64,000 nt of DNA from Nocardioides sp. Root140 (GTDB lineage Bacteria; Actinomycetota; Actinomycetes; Propionibacteriales; Nocardioidaceae): positions 1 to 64,000 of the forward strand of contig NZ_LMFI01000001.1 in the NCBI RefSeq assembly GCF_001426745.1, in the 5' to 3' direction. Shown here piece after piece: positions 17,678-28,429 of the stretch (position 1 is its first letter; every line of letters begins with the position of its first letter). A program made the position numbers and the translations under genes. The notes beneath the pieces are model-generated. The model saw only the letters and a program-made list of their open reading frames with translations. It ran no database searches and was not told where the DNA came from.

Positions 17678-18810
17678 CGGACCATGACGAGCTCGCTGAC
17701 TTCCGCGACAGCGTTCGCGCGTTTGCGCGCAAATCCTTCCTCGAGGGGTATCTCGAGCGCGCTCAGGGTGCCCCCTACCCGCGAGATACCCTTATGGACC
17801 TCGGAAGGAATGGGTTACTCGGCCTTTGCGTCCCCGAGGAGCAGGGAGGTCAGGGATCGGACCTGCAAGCCCTCGGCATCGCCTGCGAAGAAGTCAGCTA
17901 CGCCGACGCTGCCTGCGGCTACCAGGTGTTCGCCAACAACGTCACGGCCGACCTGCTGGTCAAGTCCGCTTCGGAAGAGGCAGTCCGCCGCTGGCTCGGA
18001 CCGGTGATCGCAGGGGAAGCAGTCTGTGCCATCGCACTCACCGAGCCCGCGTCCGGGTCCGACGCCCAGGCGCTGAGCGCCAAGGCCGTTCCCGTGGACG
18101 GCGGCTGGGAGCTGTCGGGTGAGAAGACCTCGATCACCCAGGGGCCCGATGCAGACCTCGCGATCATCGTCGCGCGTCAGACCGACACGGGACGCATCAG
18201 TGCGTTCGTCGTGCCCATGGACTCACCCGGCCTGTCCGGCCAGCGCTTCGCCGACCCTGGATTCCGGCCGGTCGGCCGCGGTTCGATCGCCATGGAGGGT
18301 GTCTTCGTTCCGCACTCGCACCAACTCGGTCAGGGCGGCGAGGGGTTCGCAATGATCATGAACGAGTTCGACCTGACGCGCACCCTCATCGCGTTCATGG
18401 TAGTCGGCATCGCCCAGCGGGCCATCGACCTGACCATCGAGCACATCAAGACCCGCACGAGCTTCGGCAAGCCGCTGAGCCACTACCAGGGCGTGACCTT
18501 CCCGATCGCCGAACACCTGACGTACCTCACTGCCATCCGAGCCCTGGCCACGTCCACGCTCGAGGCACGCAGCAACGCAAGGCCGCACACCGTCGAGGCG
18601 GCAATGCTCAAGTGGTGGGCACCCCAGGTCGGCTTCCAGGCGGTGCAGGACTGCATCGTGCTCCACGGCCATGTCGGCTGGTCGGAGGAGATGCCGCTGC
18701 AGGCATTGCTGCGCGACGTGTCCGGCTTCCAAATCGGTGACGGCACGCCACAGATCCAGAAGCTCATCATCGCCCGGTCCGCCATCGGCCGCGAGGTCAT
18801 GGGCCGCTGA
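17674..18810 (+). CDS. Acyl-CoA dehydrogenase with Asp in the catalytic-Glu position
   Basis: The 378-residue FAD enzyme has the family landmarks ALTEPASGSDAQ, SGEKTSITQGPDADL and RTSFGKPLSHYQGVTFPIAEH. In the C-terminal motif that normally reads YEGTxQIQ it has IGDGTPQIQKLIIAR, so Asp replaces the usual Glu. Asp as base is known in some cyclic acyl-CoA dehydrogenases. Together with an adjacent hydratase and SDR, this hints at an alicyclic carboxyl-CoA substrate, which is inference. It overlaps the hydratase gene by ATGA. Confidence 0.88.
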   Translation: MTDHDELADFRDSVRAFARKSFLEGYLERAQGAPYPRDTLMDLGRNGLLGLCVPEEQGGQGSDLQALGIACEEVSYADAACGYQVFANNVTADLLVKSASEEAVRRWLGPVIAGEAVCAIALTEPASGSDAQALSAKAVPVDGGWELSGEKTSITQGPDADLAIIVARQTDTGRISAFVVPMDSPGLSGQRFADPGFRPVGRGSIAMEGVFVPHSHQLGQGGEGFAMIMNEFDLTRTLIAFMVVGIAQRAIDLTIEHIKTRTSFGKPLSHYQGVTFPIAEHLTYLTAIRALATSTLEARSNARPHTVEAAMLKWWAPQVGFQAVQDCIVLHGHVGWSEEMPLQALLRDVSGFQIGDGTPQIQKLIIARSAIGREVMGR

Positions 18811-18847
18811 ACCGGCACCGAGAACCACAACGCTCCCAGGAGAAGCC

Positions 18848-19618
18848 GTGAAGATAGAGAACGCCGTAGCCATCGTGACCGGTGGCGCCTCCGGCCTAGG
18901 TGAGGCCACCGCCCGCCGCCTGCTCGAGCTCGGAGCCCGGGCAGTCGCCGCGTTCGACCTCAACGACGAACGCGGAGCCGCCCTCCGCGCCGAGCTGGGG
19001 GAGCGCTACCGCTACCTTGAGGTCGACGTCAGCCAGCTCGACCAGGTCGAGATGGCCGTGGCGGCCGTCGAGTCCGAGCACAGTGCCGTCCAGGTCGTGG
19101 TGAACGCCGCCGCCGTCGCCGCCCCCGCCAAGCTCCTGTCCAGCCGCGGACCGCTGCCTATGGAGGTCTTCGACAAGGGGATCAAGGTGAACCTCTACGG
19201 CCCGATCCATGTGATGCGCAGCGTGGCCCCCGGCATGGCGGCCAGCGAGCCTACCGCCGGCGGGGAACGTGGTGTCATCATCAACGTCGCGTCCGGCGCG
19301 GCGTGGGAGGGCCAGATCGGGCAGATTGCCTACAGCGCCTCCAAAGCCGCCCTCGTCGGCCTGACGATGCCGCTGTTCCGTGAGCTCGCCCAGCACGGAA
19401 TCCGTGTCATGACGGTAGCGCCCGGTGCCTTCGACACGCCGATCTACGACCAGGTCCCTCCCGCCCTGAAGGCGGAGCTCGCCGCCCAGTCGCTCTTCCC
19501 ACGGCGCATGGGCGAGCCCGCGGAGTTCGCGATGTTGATCGAAGAGATCGTCCGAAACCCTATGCACAACGGCCGTTCGATCCGGCTGGACGCCGGGATG
19601 ATCCTCCCGCCGAGCTGA
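18848..19618 (+). CDS. SDR 3-hydroxyacyl-CoA dehydrogenase, HSD17B10-like
   Basis: The 256-residue short-chain dehydrogenase has [12 protein letters not shown] (about 11-22), an NAA-type motif, and YSASK near residues 161-165. The segment [20 protein letters not shown] and the terminal [10 protein letters not shown] follow the HSD10 pattern. It is paralogous to the SDR at 7542. The GTG start at 18848 is chosen because CAGGAGAAGCC precedes it and it begins right before the cofactor motif; upstream frame sequence belongs to the dehydrogenase gene. Confidence 0.88.
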   Translation: MKIENAVAIVTGGASGLGEATARRLLELGARAVAAFDLNDERGAALRAELGERYRYLEVDVSQLDQVEMAVAAVESEHSAVQVVVNAAAVAAPAKLLSSRGPLPMEVFDKGIKVNLYGPIHVMRSVAPGMAASEPTAGGERGVIINVASGAAWEGQIGQIAYSASKAALVGLTMPLFRELAQHGIRVMTVAPGAFDTPIYDQVPPALKAELAAQSLFPRRMGEPAEFAMLIEEIVRNPMHNGRSIRLDAGMILPPS

Positions 19619-19661
19619 CCCGTCCTCCCATGGACCGCGACCTAGAACCAGGAGCATCGAC

Positions 19662-20081
19662 GTGACCAACCCCGTTCCCCTGCGCGAAGGACTCTTCCGC
19701 GAGACAGCGGCAGGCCCGACCCTGCTCGCGAGCTGCTGCACCGCGTGCGGCCACACGTCGTATCCGCCCGCTCCTCGCTGCCTCGACTGCGGCAGGGAAG
19801 CGCAGGAGCCCGTGGAACTCGGCTCAGACGGCGAGCTGCTCTGCGCGACCGTCGTGCACATGGGCAACCACCGCTACCCACCTGGCTACACCGTCGGCTA
19901 CGTGACCATGCCCCACGGCGTGAGGGTCTTCGCCCAACTCGCGATCTCCGCCGGCGAGGACCTTCCGGCGCCCGGCACACCGATGACGCTCGAGATCGTG
20001 CCGATGTGGCGTGAGCAGGAGCAGGACGTGCTCGCCTACCGCTTCGTCCCTGCGCCCGGAAAGGAATCCGCCCATGCGTGA
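19662..20081 (+). CDS. Zn-ribbon/OB-fold (DUF35) protein
   Basis: The 139-residue protein has an N-terminal rubredoxin-like zinc ribbon, Cys26-x2-Cys29 and Cys40-x2-Cys43 (CTACGH ... RCLDCG), followed by an OB-fold domain. DUF35 proteins are obligate partners of SCP2-type thiolases or aldolases, as in steroid side-chain degradation. The next gene, overlapping by 8 bases, encodes exactly such a thiolase. The pair probably forms a heteromeric thiolase or retro-aldolase. Start GTG with GGAGC upstream. Confidence 0.88.
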   Translation: MTNPVPLREGLFRETAAGPTLLASCCTACGHTSYPPAPRCLDCGREAQEPVELGSDGELLCATVVHMGNHRYPPGYTVGYVTMPHGVRVFAQLAISAGEDLPAPGTPMTLEIVPMWREQEQDVLAYRFVPAPGKESAHA

Positions 20082-21219
20082 GGTCTTCGTCCTCGGAGTG
20101 GGACAGAGTGACTTCGGCAAAATGCCCGAGCGCAGCATCGCCGACCTGGGAGGCCAGGCCGCCCGCGCCGCGATCGCCGACGCAGGCATCAACTCCGCCC
20201 AGATACAGGCCGTCTTCTCCTCCCGGGTCTACGACGCCATGATCACCAGCCAGACCATCATGAAGGACCTCGGCGTCACCCGCGTCGAGATGGTCAACGT
20301 CGAGAACGCGTGCGCGGGTGGATCGACAGCGATCCGCAGCCTCTACAAGGACATCGCCGCCGGCTTCGTCGACCTCGGCATCGCCATCGGTGTCGAGTCG
20401 ATGACCACGAGTCCGATCGCCGGGAAGCTGATCCCGCCGGACAGGGACGACCTCGACGGTCAGCTCGGACTCAGCATGCCCGTACTGTTCGCGCTTCAGG
20501 CGCAACGTCTCATGGCGACCCACGGCGCGACACCTGAGGACTTCGCCCAGGTGTCGGTCAAGGCGCATGACTTCGGTGCCCTGAACCCGCGAGCGCAGTA
20601 CCAGAAGCGCTTCACCGTCGAAGAAGTACTGGCCTCCCGGATGATCGCCGACCCCATCACGCTGCTCCAGTGCTGCCCCAACACCGACGGGGCTGCCGCC
20701 GTGGTCATGGCGTCCGCCGACGTGGCGAAGAAGTACGCCGAAGCACCGGTCCGCGTCGCTGGATCAGCGCTGATCTCGGGCGACTACGATTTCCGGCGCT
20801 CCGACATCACGACCCTCGAGCTCGGTGCGCGGGCGGCGGCCCTCGCCTACGAGCAGGCCGGTGTGGCGCCCTCCGACGTGGACGTCGTCGAGTTGCACGA
20901 CGCCTTCGCGAGCGAAGAGATCGTCCACTACGAGGACCTGGGGCTGTGCGCGCGCGGTGATGGCGTGGGTCTGCTGCGCTCCGGCGCCACCTCGTTAGGC
21001 GGGCGCATCCCCGTGAACCCGAGCGGTGGGCTGCTGTCCCTCGGCCACCCGCTGGCCGCATCCGGCGTCCGGGTCATCTGCGACATCACCGACCAGCTGC
21101 GCGGGCGCAGCGGAGCCAGCCAGGTACCTGGCGCCAAGGTCGGCCTTGCCCAGATGCTGGGTGGCGTCGCCACCGGGCTGGACGCGGCAGCCGGCAGCGT
21201 CCACATCCTGACGGTCTAG
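20074..21219 (+). CDS. SCP2/lipid-transfer-type thiolase
   Basis: The 381-residue thiolase-fold protein has the Cys in VENACAGGSTAIRSL, HDAFASEEI and the C-terminal SGGLLSLGHPLAASGVR. No second-Cys motif occurs at the C-terminus (QMLGGVATG instead), as usual for SCP2-thiolases and Ltp-type aldolases. The start at 20074 is set by the overlap with the DUF35 gene and the family N-terminus MREVFVLGVGQSDFGKM. It could be a 3-ketoacyl-CoA thiolase or a retro-aldol lyase acting on a branched 3-hydroxyacyl-CoA; context does not decide. It is the last gene of the 15276 operon. Confidence 0.88.
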   Translation: MREVFVLGVGQSDFGKMPERSIADLGGQAARAAIADAGINSAQIQAVFSSRVYDAMITSQTIMKDLGVTRVEMVNVENACAGGSTAIRSLYKDIAAGFVDLGIAIGVESMTTSPIAGKLIPPDRDDLDGQLGLSMPVLFALQAQRLMATHGATPEDFAQVSVKAHDFGALNPRAQYQKRFTVEEVLASRMIADPITLLQCCPNTDGAAAVVMASADVAKKYAEAPVRVAGSALISGDYDFRRSDITTLELGARAAALAYEQAGVAPSDVDVVELHDAFASEEIVHYEDLGLCARGDGVGLLRSGATSLGGRIPVNPSGGLLSLGHPLAASGVRVICDITDQLRGRSGASQVPGAKVGLAQMLGGVATGLDAAAGSVHILTV

Positions 21220-21567
21220 CAGGTTGGAACGTAGTTCGCGAGTTGGAAGTCGTGTTATCTGCTCGATGCGTCTCGGCGGACGGTCGTGGGGATCCCTGTC
21301 GTGTGGGCACGACGACCGGGAGGCCGCCGGGTGCTCGGTCGGCTAGCTGTGTGTCCTTCCCAGTTCTCGATGCATGGCTCAACTCAACTGAACACTGGCT
21401 GGTGCACCCCGGGGGACTGCCCCCGGTTTGATTGACACCCAATCATTGTCCCGTTCAGGTTCACACAGGGCGCAGCCAGCCGCAGGCCGCCGGTACCGTG
21501 ACAGGCACGGATGGCCTGCTGGGTACCCCTCGTCCCCCGACGTCGTCCCCCGATTGTTCTCGACTGT
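21220..21567. other. Intergenic stretch with a GC hairpin, no gene seen
   Basis: No supported coding region is present. A perfect hairpin CCGGGGG-ACTG-CCCCCGG (21409-21426) followed by TTTG could terminate the 15276-21219 operon, although it lies 190 bases past the last stop. The remainder leads into the IS3 left end. Confidence 0.45.
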
Positions 21568-21599
21568 GGGAGTGAATCGCCCCGGGTTTCGTGGAGGCT

Positions 21600-21947
21600 C
21601 GATTACTTGGATCCAGTCCCGGTCGGGACGAGTTCTTGAGGGTAGTGCTCCGGGGGTGATGCTGGCCCAGTGGTTGCCTTCGAACTCGGCGGGCGGGACA
21701 AGTCCGAGCTCGCCGTGCAGGCGCCTGTGGTTGAACCAGTCGACGTATTCGGCGACCGCGATCTCGACGTCGCCGACGTCTTCCAGCCGCCCTTCGGCCG
21801 CATGACCGGGTTGCGGATGCACTCGGTCTTGAACAGCGAGTTGAGCGCCTCTGCCATCGCGTGTCGTAAGAATCGCCCCGCGATCCGACCGACGCGACGG
21901 CCTCTGCTTCCGCGAGTCGCTCGGTGTAGCGAATCGCTCGAACCAGG
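21600..21947 (-). pseudogene. IS3 orfB transposase, 3' part cut off by IS30
   Basis: Downstream of the IS30 insertion the minus strand resumes the orfB C-terminal core. IRYTERLAEAEAVASVGSRG leads to DSYD, then a frame change gives AMAEALNSLFKTECIRNP and, in a third frame, YVDWFNHRRLHGELGLVPPA. The DDE-domain end WFNxxRxHxxLGxxxP is recognisable. The part on the other side of IS30 ends in [10 protein letters not shown], so the two halves join in order. Frameshifts show decay beyond the simple interruption. Confidence 0.8.
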
Positions 21948-23953
<2,006 letters not shown>

Positions 23954-24023
23954 GGCACAGATCGGCTCGACCCCGACCTCGCGCCATCGACCACGTCGTG
24001 GCGATGAGCCTCGATGTAGGCAA

Positions 24024-24344
24024 CTACCTGTTCGTGGGGCGGTCGAGCTCCGCCGCGAAGAAAGCCGAAGCCGTCCTCAGAATGTGGTTGGTCCGACGCA
24101 ACTCGCGATTCTCCCGCTCGAGCTCGGCCAACCGATGCCCGTCGCTGGTCGTGGTGCCGGGCCGGACACCACCGTCGGCCTCGGCCTGCCGGACCCAGTT
24201 GCGCAACGTCTCGGGGTGCATGCCGAGTTGCTCGGCCACACGATTGATCGCACCGACCTTGGTCTCGGGATCTTGCCGGAGCTCGACGGCCATCCTCGTG
24301 GCCCGCTCACGCAGCTCGTCGGGGTCCTTCCTGGGTGCTGCCAT
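24024..24344 (-). CDS. IS3-family transposase orfA
   Basis: About 106 residues from the Met at 24344 (MAAPRKDPDELRERATRMAV). An HTH (VGAINRVAEQLGMHPETLRN) is followed by a leucine-zipper-like helix (LAELERENRELRRTNHILRT) that links to orfB in active elements. It is intact in itself, but its partner orfB is broken. The start at 24344 is preferred to the longer frame from 24398 because the latter runs into the terminal repeat. Confidence 0.85.
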   Translation of the reverse strand: MAAPRKDPDELRERATRMAVELRQDPETKVGAINRVAEQLGMHPETLRNWVRQAEADGGVRPGTTTSDGHRLAELERENRELRRTNHILRTASAFFAAELDRPTNR

Positions 24345-24551
24345 GACTCTCATCCTCCATGGATTGAGAGAGCCTCCATCAGACCCAGGGCTATTCACCC
24401 CCGACCTTGAAGACGGGTTGTGCAGTGCAGCGGGTGCCGCTAGGCAGCTGGGTTTGACTACTCAAGACCCAGGTGATGACCGAACGCCGTCGGTCGCCAA
24501 CCGAGCACCGCAAGCACGGCGCGTCACTCCGCAACTGGCCTATCCCGGGGA

Positions 24552-25202
24552 CTGCTGTCGAAGGACCCGCAGTTCGTCGACAAGGTCAAGGACGTCGTCG
24601 GGCTCTACCTCGCCCCACCTGAACGGGCCGTGGTGCTGTGCGTCGATGAGAAGTCCCAGATCCAGGCGCTGGACCGGACCGCACCGATCTTGCCGATGTT
24701 GCCGGGGACCCCGCAGCGCGCCACCCATGACTACACCCGCCACGGCACCTCCAGCCTCTACGCCGCACTCGACATCACCACCGGCAAGGTCATCGGCCAG
24801 CTGCACGCCCGGCACCGGGCGATCGAGTTCAAGAAGTTCCTGACCACGATCGACAAGGAGGTTCCCGACGACCTCGCAGTGCACCTGGTGATGGACAACG
24901 TCTCGACCCACAAGACCCCCGTGATCCAGCGCTGGCTGGTCGCCCATCCGCGCTTCGTGGTGCACTTCACCCCGACTTCGAGCTCGTGGCTCAACCTGGT
25001 CGAGCGCTGGTTCTCCGAGCTGACCACCAAGAAGCTCCAGCGCGGCGCGCACACGAGCGTCCGCGCCCTCAACAACGACATCCGCGGCTGGATCAAGACC
25101 TGGAACGAGAACCCCAGGCCCTACGTCTGGACCAAGACGGCCGACCAGATCCTCGACTCCATAGCCCGCTACTGCACGCGAATCAACGACTCAGGACACT
25201 AG
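24552..25202 (+). pseudogene. IS630-family transposase, 5'-truncated
   Basis: About 215 residues of the catalytic half remain: LSKDPQFVDKVKDVVGLYLA, then VVLCVDEKSQIQALDRTAP, HLVMDNVSTHKTPVI and SSSWLNLVERWFSEL. These carry the DDE residues of the IS630/ISL-type family. The N-terminal DNA-binding half is missing, and the sequence before 24552 is unrelated. It lies directly next to the IS3 right end, so truncation by that insertion is likely. Confidence 0.82.
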
Positions 25203-25205
25203 GCG

Positions 25206-25412
25206 ATGTCACGCACCGCGTTGACGACGTGGCGTCACTCACGGTCCGCACCGCGACGACTCGGCCTGCTCGCTTCCAGCTGCGGTAGGTCCGCGGCGAT
25301 CTGGCAGCCCTGCTCGCGCAGGGCCCGGCAGATCGACTCGACCGCGTGGCCCTGGCTTCTCATCGTGTCAATGAAGCCCATGATCAGCGGTTGCGGGTTC
25401 TTGATGTGAGGC
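25206..25412 (-). pseudogene. IS3-type orfB N-terminal fragment
   Basis: On the minus strand the segment reads MGFIDTMRSQGHAVESICRA, LREQGCQIAA and (after a frame change) KASRPSRR and HVVNAVRDIA. This is the usual N-terminal arrangement of an IS3 orfB (EPICR..L.EHGCQIA..TY). No more of the element is visible on either side. Confidence 0.55.
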
Positions 25413-25804
25413 ACTACAGGTCCCAGTCCGCGCGGATCAGGCGCGATGCCGCCGCGCGTACACCCGAGGCGTTGTTCTACAAGATGACGAAGTCGTCGTG
25501 CTGCTCAACTGTGAAGTCGGTCCAGCGTTGCACCCCGGGCTGGTCGCCCAGGTTTGGCGGCTGCGCCGAGAGCATCTCACCGCCGCGCGCGCATGAGCTC
25601 GATGGTCCGTTCGGCGAGTTCCGCCTTCGGGTCGCAGTCCGCGGTCTTGGCGTCAGCGGCCGAAGGTGCCGCACCCTCGTCGTCCCATGTCGCCCAACGT
25701 GCCGGTGTTTGAGGGCCAGATTGCCCTCGAGTCTTCCTGCGATGAGGTCCAGCTGTTGGAGTGGCGTGGTTCCTAACAGCGCGACCTGAGAGCCGGCGTT
25801 GCCG
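25413..25804. other. Intergenic stretch, likely decayed DNA
   Basis: About 390 bases between IS debris and the DUF5519 gene. Reading frames on both strands are Arg/Pro-rich shadows without recognisable motifs. Nothing supportable is seen. Confidence 0.4.
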
Positions 25805-26326
25805 TCAGTGCCCGCGCTCGTTCCCGGTGGTGATCGGAGGTTCTGCACCGATTGCGTAGGCGTAGGATGCCCGTACGAGGCCAGCGGCGATGTCCGCCTC
25901 GTATGCATCGCGTGGGGCGTAGACCATGACCGCCCCCGGCGAGATGATCCCGAGGCGGGCGATCGGGTGCTGCTCGGCCCAGCCAGCCTCGATCGCAGCC
26001 TCGGCGGTCGGAGGCGGCAGGACCAGGTGTAGGGATTGATCGGGGGATGGGTGGAGGTGGGCGAACTCGGTGCCGATCATGAACGCATCCGGTGGCCCTT
26101 GGGCCGGGCCTTGAGGCAGGGTGAGCGCCTGCGCACCGGGGACGGAGATCATCGAGCCCGCCCAGACCACCCCCGGCAGGGTGCCGATCTGCCCGATCAG
26201 GCGCTCCCGTGGTTGGTCATCGCGGGGCTGCTGGTCGAGCTGGGTGTGTGGGTTCGTCGGGGTCGTCGAGGGCCGCGGGCCAGGGCGCTGGGGCATGGGA
26301 ACAGGGACAGGGACGGCTTTGCTCAT
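25805..26326 (-). CDS. Luciferase-like domain (DUF5519) protein
   Basis: The 173-residue protein has a proline-rich N-terminus (about 1-35) and then a domain with MISVPGAQALTLP, FMIGTEFAHLHPSPDQSLHL and GIISPGAVMVYAPRD, the pattern of the small DUF5519 luciferase-domain family. Despite the name the biochemical role is unknown. Its ATG overlaps the DoxX stop (ATGA at 26323-26326), so the two are co-transcribed. The HxlR regulator encoded divergently probably controls both. Confidence 0.75.
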   Translation of the reverse strand: MSKAVPVPVPMPQRPGPRPSTTPTNPHTQLDQQPRDDQPRERLIGQIGTLPGVVWAGSMISVPGAQALTLPQGPAQGPPDAFMIGTEFAHLHPSPDQSLHLVLPPPTAEAAIEAGWAEQHPIARLGIISPGAVMVYAPRDAYEADIAAGLVRASYAYAIGAEPPITTGNERGH

Positions 26327-26742
26327 GACAGGGTGAATAGCGGTCCGACGAGGACGAGGCCGAGATCGTCACCGAGGTAGGCGAAGGCCGCGAACATCAC
26401 GAGTGCCGCACCGGCCAGCGAGAGGTCTTTGAGGAACTGGGTCTGTTCCATGACCTTGGCTCCGGGGTCGGTCTCGGCCCAGAAGCCGTGCATGATGAAG
26501 GCGGTGGGTAGCAGGAAGGCCGCGAGCAACAGGGCCCCGACGTCGGGCCAGATCCCCAGGGCCACCATGAGTGCGCCGGCCAGGAGCTGCAGGCCGGTCA
26601 GGACGACCATGACGGGCGCGGCGGGCACTCCCTTACCGGCGGCGTATCCGGCCATCATCTCCCTCTGTGCGAGGTGTCCGTAGCCTGATCCGAGGAAGAG
26701 TAGGGCGAAGAGCACCCTCCCGATGAGTACCAGAACATCCAC
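26323..26742 (-). CDS. DoxX-family membrane protein
   Basis: The 139-residue protein has four predicted hydrophobic segments (about 3-21, 45-66, 72-90, 112-134) and the N-terminal pattern LIGRVLFALLFLGSGYGHLA typical of DoxX. These are integral membrane proteins often linked to redox or thiol stress and quinone handling; the function here is not established. It is first in a two-gene unit and divergent from an HxlR regulator. Confidence 0.85.
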   Translation of the reverse strand: MDVLVLIGRVLFALLFLGSGYGHLAQREMMAGYAAGKGVPAAPVMVVLTGLQLLAGALMVALGIWPDVGALLLAAFLLPTAFIMHGFWAETDPGAKVMEQTQFLKDLSLAGAALVMFAAFAYLGDDLGLVLVGPLFTLS

Positions 26743-26761
26743 GCTTCCTCCTACGATCGAT

Positions 26762-26778
26762 ACTTACTATGAGTAAGT
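26762..26778. promoter_or_regulatory. Inverted-repeat operator between doxX and HxlR gene
   Basis: ACTTACT-ATG-AGTAAGT is a perfect 7-bp inverted repeat with a 3-base centre, 20 bases upstream of the doxX start. HxlR proteins bind such short AT-containing palindromes in divergent promoters, so this is the likely autoregulatory site. Confidence 0.65.
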
Positions 26779-26841
26779 GGTTGAGTTATAGCAGTAGCCT
26801 GACCGCAGGTCAATCAAGCTTGATGCAGAGGTGGGGTCGAG

Positions 26842-27189
26842 GTGGCGGACGGGCTGATCGGTCCGGTGGACAATGACTGCGGACGCTACTGCCCTCAGTT
26901 CCACCAGACGGTGGAACTGCTGGGCCGGCGTTGGAACGGTGTCATCCTCCACGCGCTGATGACCCACGCTGAGCGCTTCGGTGAGATCCACGCCGCGATC
27001 CCTGGAATTTCCGACCGCCTGCTGACCGAGCGGCTGCGAGAGCTGGAACGCGAAGGACTCCTCTCGCGGATCTGCCCAGGCACCTCAAGTGCCCCGCGAT
27101 ACCTGCTGACGCCCAAGGGAAGGGCGCTGGGACCGGTCATCGACGCGATATCGGCCTGGGCGGCGGACTGGAACCCGGTTGCTGAGTGA
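26842..27189 (+). CDS. HxlR-family winged-helix regulator
   Basis: The 115-residue protein has the HxlR pattern: an N-terminal Cys pair (DCGRYCPQFHQTVELLG), then RWNGVILHAL, RFGEIHAAIPGISDRLLTER, LRELEREGLLSR and YLLTPKGRAL. HxlR proteins often respond to reactive aldehydes, quinones or disulfide stress, and the Cys pair near the N-terminus fits redox sensing. It is divergent from doxX. Start GTG at 26842. Confidence 0.88.
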   Translation: MADGLIGPVDNDCGRYCPQFHQTVELLGRRWNGVILHALMTHAERFGEIHAAIPGISDRLLTERLRELEREGLLSRICPGTSSAPRYLLTPKGRALGPVIDAISAWAADWNPVAE

Positions 27190-28429
27190 AGGGCATCCCG
27201 GTGACCGCATATCGACGATGCGGGTCCGACGGCCCGCATTCATCGTGGCCACTGCCCTGCTGGGTTGCGCGTCGTGCCGGCGGCAAGAGTGACCACGGCT
27301 GCATCGTCGGGACGCCTCGCCGTGACATGTGGTAGAACGCCGGACGTCGCGAAACCAGGGCTCGACTGTCCCGTGGTGTCGGTGGGAATCCTCGTCCAGA
27401 ATGAAGAAGGCGGCCCCTGCTCAAACGAGCGCATCAGACTGGCCGTCGGTGCTTGTGCTGTTCAGTGTGCCCCTCTTGGGTGCTGCGCTTCGAGTAGTGG
27501 GGATGGTCGAGGTCGACCGAACGGCCGACCGTGACGCCATCGGACAAAGTGGCTGCGCGGGGACTGCCGGTCTGGTCTTTCCTGAGGCCCTACGTACCGA
27601 GATGTGGACGGCGGGGGAGTGGCTTGAAGGATGCTCCATCGGTGACGACACGTCGGAGCGCTTGAACACATAACTGCAGGTCAACATGCAGTGGTTTTTG
27701 TCACTGCGGTCAACATCGGCAGTCACACCACAGCAGGCTCCTATGCACCTAAGGAACACTGGCAGATCGCAGCGATCACTTCGAGCAAACTTTTTGCGGC
27801 GTTGTAGTTCACGGCGACTGCGCACCCTCGAGGGCTGCTTCACGGAGGGCACACGGCCTGATGATCGTGCAGCTGACCCGCGAGCGTTGTCGCACGTCAG
27901 CGTGCAGTGGGTTTGTGAATCGCGGTCAATGGGAGGTACGCCGAGTGCTCGAACCCAAACGGTGGGGCACACCAAGATTGGTTGGACCGGCTCGGAGGAG
28001 CCATTCGACGTTGCAGTCTCCTTTTGCAACCTTGGCGGGGGAGAACATTGGAGACACAAAGCGGTTCCTATTCACCTATGTCGGGCAAGGGTTCGGAGCG
28101 ATCAAGTCGAGGCGAGGAATCCCAATCGCCTCGTTTTGATCGCTGCGGCACCCCTTTGCGGGGCGGGTTGCCATGACGCGCGAGCCGGCTCGGTTGAGTG
28201 GCCCAACTTGGCCCGTCACCTGAGAGTGCAACAGACTCGCCGGAGCGATCAACCTCGTTAAGAATTTTGGTGGGGACGGACAGATCGCCGACTATTCGCG
28301 GCATACCAACCTGACAGGCGCGTCGAACGACACGCCCGAGGCTCCGGGTCGACCAGAAGCCCTCAGCGCCGCCGATCATCCTGGCTAGGCCGCACCTGCC
28401 TCAGACACCCTTGCGCACGGGCCTCAATA
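27190..28429. other. 1.2-kb gene-poor stretch with an imperfect repeat pair
   Basis: No convincing gene is seen; the frames are short or Ser/Arg-rich with poor codon bias, and base composition is less GC-rich than the flanks. A 37-base motif occurs twice as diverged direct repeats (27680-27716 and 27896-27932, sharing GTCARCRTGCAGTGG and GCGGTCAA). The region could be remnant DNA. Confidence 0.4.

Noticed and set aside
27421-28059. 212-codon minus-strand frame in the gene-poor region
   Set aside because: Ser/Arg/Cys-rich composition, no motif, no ribosome-binding site; more likely a chance open frame over a repeat pair.
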